NCBI GenBank assembly: GCA_036941025.1
Contig: JAYMNP010000001.1
Span: 62,001-126,000, forward strand
Reading direction: 5' to 3'
Length of the DNA: 64,000 bases
From: Lachnospiraceae bacterium JLR.KK002
GTDB taxonomy: Bacteria > Bacillota > Clostridia > Lachnospirales > Lachnospiraceae
Below the pieces are notes generated by a model. It was not told the DNA's origin. It did not search any database and saw only the letters and a list, made by a program, of their open reading frames with translations. Positions 8,862 through 16,122 of this stretch are shown piece after piece. Every line of letters begins with the position of its first letter. Positions within the stretch are counted from its first letter, which is position 1. The position numbers and the translations under genes are program-made.

Positions 8862-9742
8862 TGATAAAAATATCAGGAAAAGCAGTTTACAAAGGAATTG
8901 TCCCTGGCCCTGTGGCTGTTTTGAAAAAAGAAGGACAGCAGGTGAAGCGAAAAAAGGTTACGGATGCAGACGCGGAAATTTTCCGTATGGGAAAAGCCGG
9001 ACAGGAGGCACAGAAACAGCTTCGGCAACTCTGTGAAAAGGCTGTAAAAGAAGTGGGAGAAGCCAGCGCCGCTATATTTGAAGTACATCAGATGATGCTG
9101 GAAGATGTGATACGGAATGAACTGGTAAATGCAGAATACGCGGTGACCATGACAGGAGATAATTTTTCCGAAATGTTTGCCAGTATGGACGACGATTATA
9201 TGAAGGCAAGGGCTGCGGACGTAAAGGACGTTTCCAACCGTCTGGTGCGGATTCTGTCCGGTCAGGAAGATGTGGATTTTGCAGATATGGAGCCTTCTGT
9301 TATTGTGGCGGATGATTTAAGCCCCAGTGAAACGGTACAGATGGATAAAAGCAAAATGCTTGCCCTGGTGACGGTTCATGGCTCTGCCAACTCCCATACG
9401 GCAATTCTTGCGAGGATGATGAATATTCCGGCCCTGATTGGAGTGAATCTGAATCTGGAGGAAGTGCATACGGGCATGAAAGCAGTTGTGGATGGATTTG
9501 GCGGAGAAATTATTCTGGAGCCGACGGAAGAAATCTGCGCCCAGGCAGAAAAAAGGATTCAGGAGGAGCTGCAGTTTCTGCAGACACTGAAGGGGAAGGA
9601 AAATATTACCAGGGACGGACATAAAATCAATATTTATGCCAATATCGGAAGTGTGGGCGATGTGGGATATGTACTGGAAAATAAAGCCCATGAGAATTCA
9701 ACCGGAGAATCCGGCCCTTTGCTGAAAGCACGCTTTAAATAA
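8862..9742 (+). pseudogene. PTS enzyme I (phosphoenolpyruvate-protein phosphotransferase), truncated
   Basis: AAAGGAGG precedes MIKISGKAVYKGIVPGP, the native enzyme I N-terminus. The HPr-binding and phosphohistidine domain is complete: HGSANSHTAILARMMNIPALIG near residue 175-195 contains the active His. The protein ends after about 290 residues, shortly after INIYANIGSVGDVGYVLENKA, where intact enzyme I (about 570 residues) continues into the PEP-binding TIM barrel. The last 13 residues are unrelated. Without the C-terminal domain it cannot accept phosphate from PEP, so the gene is probably dead. Confidence 0.85.
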
Positions 9743-9809
9743 TCCGGCTGATGTGATATGATATGCACTGAAGAAGAACCCTGAAGGCATTCTTTCAGAT
9801 AATCACACA

Positions 9810-9893
9810 CAGACAATTGCGAAACTCAGTAATTATACTGATTTCATGTACAATTCAGAAATTTTGACAATTGAAGCGTTTTGCAATTGCCTG
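9810..9893. mobile_element. Miniature inverted-repeat element, family A, copy 2 (84 bp, internally deleted)
   Basis: The left end CAGACAATTGCGAAACT and the right end GCAATTGCCTG match the ends of the longer copies at 1307 and 60678, and the inner TTTCATGTACAATTCAG is shared, but about 200 bp of the middle are absent. It is flanked by an exact 11-bp direct repeat, ATAATCACACA, at 9799-9809 and 9894-9904, which marks a genuine insertion. It lies directly upstream of the VanZ-like gene. Confidence 0.88.
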
Positions 9894-9925
9894 ATAATCA
9901 CACAGGGGGAAAGGAGAATCACCTC

Positions 9926-10414
9926 ATGAAAAAATATGTAACGGGAGCTCTGGTTCTTGCATGGATGGTCATTATCTTTGCTTTTTCTGCCCAGGACGCA
10001 ACAGAATCTTCTCAGACCAGCCAGTCCGTGTCTTACCGGATTGCAGAGCTTAAGAATCGTCTGCTGAGACAGGAAAAAACAGAAGAAGAACTTGTAAAAC
10101 AGGCGGAAAGTATGCAGTTCGTCATTCGCAAAGGAGCCCATATGAGCGAGTATGCGCTGCTGGCCATTCTGCTGATACTCCATCTGGAATGCTATGATTT
10201 CAGCAACAGGAAAAAAATTCTGCTGGCGCTGGGGCTGGCGGTGTGCTATGCGGCTTCCGATGAATTTCATCAGATATTTGTACCGGGCCGGGCCGGCAGG
10301 TTTGCGGATGTGTGTATTGACAGCGCCGGCAGTCTGGCGGGGTTACTTTTTTATCTTACAGGAAATATCGTGTTACTGCGAAGTGCTAAAGAATATAGAT
10401 TTCCTATGAGATAA
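9926..10414 (+). CDS. VanZ-like family membrane protein
   Basis: A 162-residue integral membrane protein. It shows the VanZ pattern: MVIIFAFSAQDATES near the N-terminus, RKGAHMSEYALLAILL near residue 70, and YAASDEFHQIFVPGRAGRFADVCIDSAG with a conserved Asp/Glu-His cluster near residue 115. VanZ relatives have been linked to glycopeptide tolerance, but the function of most is unknown. The start at 9926 has AAAGGAG upstream. The last 20 or so residues (from LTGNIVLL) are encoded inside a 70-bp repeat that recurs elsewhere in the window, so the native C-terminus has been replaced or extended. Confidence 0.8.
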   Translation: MKKYVTGALVLAWMVIIFAFSAQDATESSQTSQSVSYRIAELKNRLLRQEKTEEELVKQAESMQFVIRKGAHMSEYALLAILLILHLECYDFSNRKKILLALGLAVCYAASDEFHQIFVPGRAGRFADVCIDSAGSLAGLLFYLTGNIVLLRSAKEYRFPMR

Positions 10415-10419
10415 AAACA
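10351..10419 (+). repeat. 70-bp palindromic-ended repeat, family C, copy 1
   Basis: The ends are inverted: TTATCTTACAGGAAAT at the left and ATTTCCTATGAGATAA at the right. The interior GTGTTACTGCGAAGTG recurs, with small changes, at 18011-18076 and, inverted, at 27893-27957. It supplies the end and stop codon of the VanZ-like gene. Confidence 0.7.
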
Positions 10420-10492
10420 ATTATGCGCATTCGCATGAATAGAATAATGTCGCTGAAGCGACCATGCCCGGCGCGTCAAAGAGGAGAAAACA

Positions 10493-11063
10493 ATGATTAT
10501 ATTGATAACAGGAGCCTCACACACGGGCAAGACCGCACTGGCTCAAAAACTGCCTGAAAAATATAAATACCCGTATTTATCCACAGACCATCTGAAAATG
10601 GGGCTTATCCGAAGCGGCTATACGGAACTTACCCCGGAAGATGATGATAAACTGTAACAGTTCAGACAAGCTGCCCTGTTACATGCAAAAATCCATTTAA
10701 AATTGCTTCGCAATGGGATTTTTGCTCTCCTGAATTATATTCTCACGCTCAGCGCAGCAGGTGCGCAGACCTGTCTGAACTGTTACGATAAACTTACAGA
10801 TTATTTGTGGCCCATTGTTCGGGAAATGATTAAAACAGCCCTGGAGAACAGACTATTGCCTTGTATTGAGCGAACGCTATATAAGAAACCATTTTTCCAG
10901 TATAAAAAGATATGCGGATGTGGTAGAAACACGTCCGGACGATGCATGGTGTACGATGGAACATGTCCTGGAAGATAATAGAAAATTTTTAGAATCTGCT
11001 CAGAAGTATCATGTAAATTATGTGCTTATTGATGATAAGTATGAGATAAATATTGATTTATAA
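10493..11063 (+). pseudogene. P-loop kinase (adenylate kinase/zeta-like), interrupted
   Basis: A GAGGAG site precedes ATG at 10493. The frame opens with MIILITGASHTGKTALAQ, a Walker A, and continues YPYLSTDHLKMGLIRSG up to EDDDKL, where a 133-bp element (10654-10786) is inserted. Past the element the sequence resumes in register with the family as TDYLWPIVREMIKTALENR. A second lesion follows: about 30 residues are missing, with a frame change, before SERYIRNHFSSIKRYADV and NYVLIDDKYEINIDL at the end. The intact protein would be a nucleoside-kinase-like ATPase of about 170 residues. Substrate unknown. Confidence 0.85.
10654..10786. mobile_element. 133-bp miniature inverted-repeat element, family B
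   Basis: The termini are perfect inverted repeats, GTAACAGTTCAGACA and TGTCTGAACTGTTAC. The element is flanked by an 8-bp target duplication, GATAAACT, at 10646-10653 and 10787-10794; removing the element and one copy restores the kinase reading frame. Inside is a hairpin of GCAAAAATCC with GGATTTTTGC around TTGCTTCGCAA. No coding capacity. Only one copy is seen in this window. Confidence 0.9.
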
Positions 11064-11127
11064 GGGTCCCTCCTCAAGGCAGGCGTGGGCCGGATAAAAA
11101 CATCAGGGCCCCTCCTCATGTTAAAGT

Positions 11128-11180
11128 TTACATTTTTCTTACATTTTCCTGCATACTTTCTGCCGGATATCCGATATAAT
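11128..11180 (+). promoter_or_regulatory. Promoter with 11-bp-spaced direct repeats before the two-component operon
   Basis: TTACATTTT occurs at 11128-11136 and again at 11139-11147, exactly one helical turn apart, followed by TATAAT at 11175-11180. The -35 hexamer at 17 bp is poor. Tandem half-sites replacing a weak -35 are typical of promoters activated by OmpR/PhoB-type regulators, so the response regulator just downstream may drive its own operon. Confidence 0.5.
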
Positions 11181-11279
11181 AGCAGCGGATATGATATAAG
11201 CCGAAGTGTGCCCGGACAGCGAAACGCTGGCGGCCAGGCACCGGTACGTATGGCAGACCAGGGAAGGACCGGATAAAAG

Positions 11280-11942
11280 ATGATAAAAATACTCATTGTG
11301 GAAGATGACGCAAATATAGCAAAGCTGATGGAAGCAACGGTGGCAATCGGCGGATATGAGGGGATTGTGTGCGGCAACGGTGCGGAGGCTTTTGAGAAAA
11401 TAGAGCGGGGCGGATACGACCTGATACTGCTGGATGTGATGCTTCCGGATATGAGCGGATTTGAAATTATACAGAAACGCACCAGTACGGATACTCCGGT
11501 GATTTTTATTACTGCCAGACAGGAGCTGACGGATAAGGTAAAAGGGCTGCGGCTGGGAGCGGAAGATTATATTGTGAAGCCCTTTGAAGCCATGGAGCTG
11601 CTGGCCAGAATTGAAGTGATTCTGCGCAGGGTAAAACGGACCGAGACCACATATTCCTACGGAGACATTTCCGTGAATGTGGAGGAACATACCTGCAAAT
11701 GCGGCGGAGAGGAAGTTTGTCTGACGCCCAAGGAATTTGAAGTCCTTGTGTTTTTTATTCAGCATAAGGATGTGGCCATTTCCCGCGACCGCCTGCTGGC
11801 GGCAGTCTGGGGCTTTGAATATGAAGGAGAGACACGGACCATTGACATCCATATCCAGCAGCTCCGCAAGAAACTGAATCTGAGAGACAGGCTGGTGACC
11901 ATTCCCAAGCTGGGATACCGGCTGGAAAGTGCAAAGGAGTGA
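11280..11942 (+). CDS. OmpR/PhoB-family response regulator
   Basis: A 220-residue transcription factor. The receiver domain (residues 1-115) has the acidic pair in IVEDDAN, the phosphorylated Asp52 in LLDVMLPDMSG, and the Lys of DYIVKPF. The C-terminal winged helix (about 125-218) ends with RTIDIHIQQLRKKL and VTIPKLGYRLE, the usual DNA-recognition pattern. The histidine kinase gene begins 4 bases after the stop, so the pair is co-transcribed. Two TTACATTTT repeats upstream may be its own binding site. Confidence 0.93.
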   Translation: MIKILIVEDDANIAKLMEATVAIGGYEGIVCGNGAEAFEKIERGGYDLILLDVMLPDMSGFEIIQKRTSTDTPVIFITARQELTDKVKGLRLGAEDYIVKPFEAMELLARIEVILRRVKRTETTYSYGDISVNVEEHTCKCGGEEVCLTPKEFEVLVFFIQHKDVAISRDRLLAAVWGFEYEGETRTIDIHIQQLRKKLNLRDRLVTIPKLGYRLESAKE

Positions 11943-11946
11943 CGGG

Positions 11947-13362
11947 ATGAAGCTGTGGCAGAAAGTTTTTCTGTATACTCTGATACTGGTTATGCTGGCG
12001 GTAAGCATGACCAGTATTTTGCTGTTGAAAAACAGTTTTTCTTATGCATTGAATCAGAAAAAGCAAAGCGTGTACAGCGAGCATGAATTTCTGGTAACCA
12101 GTTTCAAGAGCATGATGATTACGGAACGCCTGAAAGAAAACGCCATTGTGCTGGAAGAAAAGAAACTGAAAAAATTTATGGAGAGCACCTTTGGCAAAAA
12201 TACCGAAGGCAGCGGCATTATGTTCTGCAATGCCCGGAATGAGAAAGTATATGCCAACCGGGACATGGAGCCGCCGGGAGAGCTGACGAAAGCCGTACAG
12301 AATACGGGGAAAAGCTATATGCAGGTAGAGGGAGACCGCCTCTATACGGCGTCTTCCGAGAGCATGGAAGGCAAGACTTACTATGTGGTTACGGAACACG
12401 ATATTTCTGACGTTATGGAAATCCATGAAAATATGCTGTGGCAGATACAGGCCATCAGTATGGTGTGCGCCATGGTGATTGCTCTGATTCTGCTGGTTGT
12501 GGTGAAAATGCTGCTCCATCCTCTGAAAAAAATAAATGAGGGAACCAGAGCCATTGCCCAGGGAAGCTATCAGAAACGCATTCCTGAAAAAGGAAAAGAC
12601 GAGCTTTCCGAGCTGGCCCGCAATATGAACTGTATGGCGGAAGCTGTGGAAACCAATGTGCGTGCGCTGGAACATGTGGCGGAGGACAGGAAACACTTTA
12701 TTGACAATCTCTCCCATGAAATGAAAACGCCTCTCACTTCCATACTGGGATTTTCCGATTTGCTTCAGATAAAAAAAGATATTACCGAAGAAAACCGTAT
12801 CGAATATGCCGGAATTATCAAAGCGGAAGCCACCCGTATGCGTACCCTTTCCGGAAAACTCATGGAGCTGATTACCGTGGGAGAGACCAATCTGGACATG
12901 CAGCAGGAGGACATGCAGCAGTTGTTTCAGGAAATCGGAACCTCTCTGAAAGTCATAACGGAACATCGGAAGATGGAGCTGGTGTGCGAATCAGAGCCGG
13001 GTACGCTGTGGGCAGACCGGGAGCTGATGAAATCCCTTCTTTATAACTTGGTGGACAATGCGGTGAAGGCCTCCGGAGAAGGAGGCCGCATCCAGGTAAC
13101 GGGCCGCTTTGAGGGAGAACAGTTCCTGATTCAGGTGTCGGACCAGGGAGTGGGAATACCACAGGAAGAAATTGAAAAGATTACCCAGGCATTTTATATG
13201 GTAGATAAGGTGCGGGGACGGGCCAATGGCGGCGCAGGCCTGGGACTGGCCCTCTGTCAGGAAATTGTATCCCTTCATCAGGGGACCATGAAATTTAAGA
13301 GCTGTCCGGGGGAAGGGACGCAGGTACTGATTTCCATGAAAGGGGGCCGGGAACATGGCTAA
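11947..13362 (+). CDS. Sensor histidine kinase
   Basis: A 471-residue membrane kinase partner of the regulator upstream. It has an N-terminal membrane helix (about residues 8-28), an extracytoplasmic sensor of about 135 residues, a second helix near 166-190 (AISMVCAMVIALILLVVV), a HAMP linker, and a HisKA domain with the phosphorylated His in SHEMKTPLTS near residue 257. The ATPase domain shows NLVDNAVKAS (N box), DQGVGIP (G1) and GGAGLGLAL (G2). The start at 11947 has AAAGGAG upstream. The gene overlaps the next by 8 bases. Confidence 0.93.
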   Translation: MKLWQKVFLYTLILVMLAVSMTSILLLKNSFSYALNQKKQSVYSEHEFLVTSFKSMMITERLKENAIVLEEKKLKKFMESTFGKNTEGSGIMFCNARNEKVYANRDMEPPGELTKAVQNTGKSYMQVEGDRLYTASSESMEGKTYYVVTEHDISDVMEIHENMLWQIQAISMVCAMVIALILLVVVKMLLHPLKKINEGTRAIAQGSYQKRIPEKGKDELSELARNMNCMAEAVETNVRALEHVAEDRKHFIDNLSHEMKTPLTSILGFSDLLQIKKDITEENRIEYAGIIKAEATRMRTLSGKLMELITVGETNLDMQQEDMQQLFQEIGTSLKVITEHRKMELVCESEPGTLWADRELMKSLLYNLVDNAVKASGEGGRIQVTGRFEGEQFLIQVSDQGVGIPQEEIEKITQAFYMVDKVRGRANGGAGLGLALCQEIVSLHQGTMKFKSCPGEGTQVLISMKGGREHG

Positions 13363-14425
13363 AATAAAATCCATGGCGCTGACCCTTCTGTGTGCGGGAA
13401 TTGTCCTGGGAGTCGGTTACCTCGTAATTGTAGAAAGCGGAAAAAAGGTGCTGGAAAAAGAACGGATTCTGGAAGAAGCGGAATATGAGAGTACCAGTTC
13501 CAATATTTTTTATGGAAAGATTGAAGAAGATATTGAGCTGTTTCCCTGGAATTACTACCCGGAGGATGAGACTGCGGCGGGGAATCACTACCTGGAAGGA
13601 GAGGATTCTGCAGGGATTCATCCGGATTTTTACCGGATACTTCTGGATTATGGAGAAAGTCCGGAAGAGACCAGGGAGAGGGCTGACTGGTATCTGTATC
13701 AGATGATAGCCTGTGAGAGCCATGTGCGGACGGAGGATGTATGGAAGGTTTATCAGAAAAATCAGAAAAAAATCGTAGACAGTCTGATTATGACTGAAAA
13801 TTCTCCCATGGGCTCCGTTTATTTTTACCGGGATACGCTGGAACTGAACCAGAGGCAGTATCAGGTACGGATTGCCTGCAGCGAGTGGAATATCGTAAGT
13901 TTTATCTGTCAGGAATCCAGGGAAGAAGAACGGGACAGGGAACAGTGGGAGAAGGGAAAAGACAGGCTGGTAAAAACACTGGAAGAATCCGAAAAGGAGC
14001 TGGCGGCGTATTTTGATTATATGGTGCTGCTGAGCAATCAGGATTTTTTTTCCATGTACAGTAAAAATGGAGATTATGTCAATGGACATATGGAGGGGCT
14101 TCGCTGGCTGAATAATATTCTGGAGCAGAAAACAGGAACAGATCATATGCCCGGGGAACTGAAAGATCTGACGGAAGCCTGGGGATTTTATGATAGTCCG
14201 GAGCTGTATGATGAAAATAAGGCAAAAGATGCGGAATACGAAGTGGAGAAAACCGGGGCTGTGTCGTCGACGGATGCACCGGAAGAGACGGAAGGTTATT
14301 CCTATCAGATTGTAGAATTAAAGGATATGATACTGCTGCTGATGCAGGGAGAATATACCATCGGTATTTATTATGACCCGGTGAGACAGGATTTCTGCGG
14401 TTACAATTATTTTTATGAATATTAA
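13355..14425 (+). CDS. Membrane-anchored extracytoplasmic protein linked to the two-component system, unknown family
   Basis: A 356-residue protein with one N-terminal hydrophobic helix (ALTLLCAGIVLGVGYLVIV, residues 7-26) and no lipobox Cys, so a signal anchor is likely. The rest is hydrophilic and acidic, rich in Glu and Tyr, with a possible coiled coil around residues 180-225 (ESREEERDREQWEKGKDRL). I recognise no domain. It overlaps the kinase gene by 8 bases and ends the operon, so I infer an accessory or target of that signalling system, perhaps sensing at the cell surface. Confidence 0.75.
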   Translation: MAKIKSMALTLLCAGIVLGVGYLVIVESGKKVLEKERILEEAEYESTSSNIFYGKIEEDIELFPWNYYPEDETAAGNHYLEGEDSAGIHPDFYRILLDYGESPEETRERADWYLYQMIACESHVRTEDVWKVYQKNQKKIVDSLIMTENSPMGSVYFYRDTLELNQRQYQVRIACSEWNIVSFICQESREEERDREQWEKGKDRLVKTLEESEKELAAYFDYMVLLSNQDFFSMYSKNGDYVNGHMEGLRWLNNILEQKTGTDHMPGELKDLTEAWGFYDSPELYDENKAKDAEYEVEKTGAVSSTDAPEETEGYSYQIVELKDMILLLMQGEYTIGIYYDPVRQDFCGYNYFYEY

Positions 14426-14452
14426 ATTTTTCGAAAGCCTTTGAAAAAGCAG

Positions 14453-14481
14453 TTGTGCTATTGAACTCCCTGGCTTATAAT
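14453..14481 (+). promoter_or_regulatory. Promoter for the ClpX-like/S8 protease operon
   Basis: TTGTGC at 14453-14458 and TATAAT at 14476-14481 are 17 bp apart, about 50 bases before the ClpX-like start. Confidence 0.55.
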
Positions 14482-14531
14482 AAAGTCATGTTTCGGATGA
14501 TAAAGTTCGAAAAGAAAAAGGAGATTTCAGG

Positions 14532-16103
14532 ATGAAGGATAAATTTGATGATACAGATTTCCGGGAAGTAGTTTCGGATTCCGGAGAAACAGAGGAATAT
14601 ACAAAGCTGGAACCTGCGGACAGCGGTGATGTGAAAGAGGGGGCTTCCGAAACGGACAGTTCGGACAGCGCTTCCGAAACAGGCAGTCCGGACAGTGTTT
14701 CCGAAACAGGCAGTCCGGACAGCGAATACGAAGATATCTGCTATATCTGCCACCGGCCGGAGAGCAAGGCCGGGAAAATGATTAAGATACCGAATGAAAT
14801 CTGTATCTGTGCGGACTGTATGCAGAAAACCTTTGACAGCATGAATCATGGCGGATTTCCGCTGGGAGATATGAGCAGCTTTGGCAACATGCCCAATATC
14901 AGTATGATTAATCTGTCGGATTTGCAGAATATGGGTATGAACATGATGCCCAGGAGCCAGAAACTGAAAAAGAAGAAGAAAAAAGAAGAAAAGAAGGAAA
15001 AGCCGGTGCTGGATATCAAATCCATTCCGGCGCCTCACCGGATTAAGGCCAGTCTCGATGAATATGTGGTGGGACAGGAACATGCCAAGAAGGTCATGTC
15101 CGTGGCAGTTTACAATCATTATAAACGTGTGGGCTGCGACAATCTGGACGGTGTGGAGATTGAGAAATCCAATATGCTTATGGTGGGCCCCACGGGAAGC
15201 GGCAAGACCTATATGGTAAAAACCCTGGCGAAGCTGCTGGATGTGCCTCTTGCCATCGCCGACGCCACTTCCCTCACAGAGGCCGGGTATATCGGAGACG
15301 ACATTGAAAGTGTTGTGTCCAAGCTGCTGGCTGCTGCGGATAATGATGTGGAGAAAGCGGAGCATGGAATTATTTTTATCGACGAGATAGACAAGATTGC
15401 CAAGAAAAAGAATACCCACCAGCGGGATGTGAGCGGAGAGAGCGTACAGCAGGGAATGCTCAAACTGCTGGAGGGGGCTGAGATTGAGGTGCCGGTGGGA
15501 GCCAACAGTAAGAATGCCATGGTGCCTCTGGCCACGGTAAATACCAAAAATATCCTGTTTATCTGCGGCGGTGCATTTCCGGATCTGGAGGATATTATTA
15601 AGGAACGCCTGAACAAACAGTCTGCCATGGGATTCCATGCGGATTTGAAGGACAAATATGATAAGGAAGAGAATCTTCTGCATCGGGTAGAAGTGGAGGA
15701 TATCCGCAAATACGGGATGATACCGGAGTTTCTGGGACGTCTTCCGATTATTTTTGCGCTGGATGCTCTGACCGAAGATATGCTGGTGCGGATTCTGACA
15801 GAGCCGAAGAATGCCATTGTCAAACAGTATCAGAAGCTGCTGGCCATGGACGAGGTGAAGCTGGAATTTGAAGAAGAGGCTTTGCGCTCCATTGCCGGAA
15901 AAGCCAGAAAGAAAGATGTGGGCGCGCGGGCGCTCCGGGCCATTATCGAGGAATTTATGCTGGATATCATGTATGAGATTCCCAAGGATGACAACATCGG
16001 AGTGGTAACCATTACCAGAGATTATGTGGAAAATACAGGAGGTCCGGTGATCAGTATGCGGGGATGCCTGAATATTCCGGAAAAACGTCACATACATATG
16101 TAA
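14532..16103 (+). CDS. ClpX-like AAA+ unfoldase with acidic N-terminal extension
   Basis: A 523-residue ATPase of the ClpX type, about 100 residues longer than standard ClpX. Residues 1-68 are an acidic Ser/Asp/Glu-rich extension with three 9-residue repeats (SETGSPDSV type). A zinc finger follows (CYICHRP near 71 and CICADC near 94), then the AAA+ core: Walker A GPTGSGKT near 219, pore loop GYIGDD near 253, Walker B IIFIDEIDKIA near 278, and sensor 2 GARALRAIIEE near 466. SAMGFHAD stands where ClpX carries its IGF ClpP-docking loop, so docking to ClpP is plausible. An S8 protease follows after 19 bases. It is likely a paralogue rather than the housekeeping clpX, because clpP and tig are absent here. 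Confidence 0.85.
   Translation: MKDKFDDTDFREVVSDSGETEEYTKLEPADSGDVKEGASETDSSDSASETGSPDSVSETGSPDSEYEDICYICHRPESKAGKMIKIPNEICICADCMQKTFDSMNHGGFPLGDMSSFGNMPNISMINLSDLQNMGMNMMPRSQKLKKKKKKEEKKEKPVLDIKSIPAPHRIKASLDEYVVGQEHAKKVMSVAVYNHYKRVGCDNLDGVEIEKSNMLMVGPTGSGKTYMVKTLAKLLDVPLAIADATSLTEAGYIGDDIESVVSKLLAAADNDVEKAEHGIIFIDEIDKIAKKKNTHQRDVSGESVQQGMLKLLEGAEIEVPVGANSKNAMVPLATVNTKNILFICGGAFPDLEDIIKERLNKQSAMGFHADLKDKYDKEENLLHRVEVEDIRKYGMIPEFLGRLPIIFALDALTEDMLVRILTEPKNAIVKQYQKLLAMDEVKLEFEEEALRSIAGKARKKDVGARALRAIIEEFMLDIMYEIPKDDNIGVVTITRDYVENTGGPVISMRGCLNIPEKRHIHM
14646..14726 (+). repeat. Three tandem 27-bp repeats in the ClpX-like gene
   Basis: Units at 14646-14672, 14673-14699 and 14700-14726 encode SETDSSDSA, SETGSPDSV and SETGSPDSE. 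They lie in the disordered acidic N-terminal extension and keep the frame, so unit number could vary between strains without breaking the protein. Confidence 0.85.
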
Positions 16104-16122
16104 AAAAAGAAAAGAGCAGCAT

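Noticed and set aside
11755..12966. A 403-codon minus-strand frame opposite the regulator and kinase genes
   Set aside because: Antisense shadow of two clearly real genes, with His/Gln-rich composition and no start signal.
14475..16097. A 540-codon open frame on the minus strand opposite the ClpX-like gene
   Set aside because: It mirrors the codon structure of clpX, has low-complexity His/Phe/Leu composition, no ribosome site and no recognisable domain.
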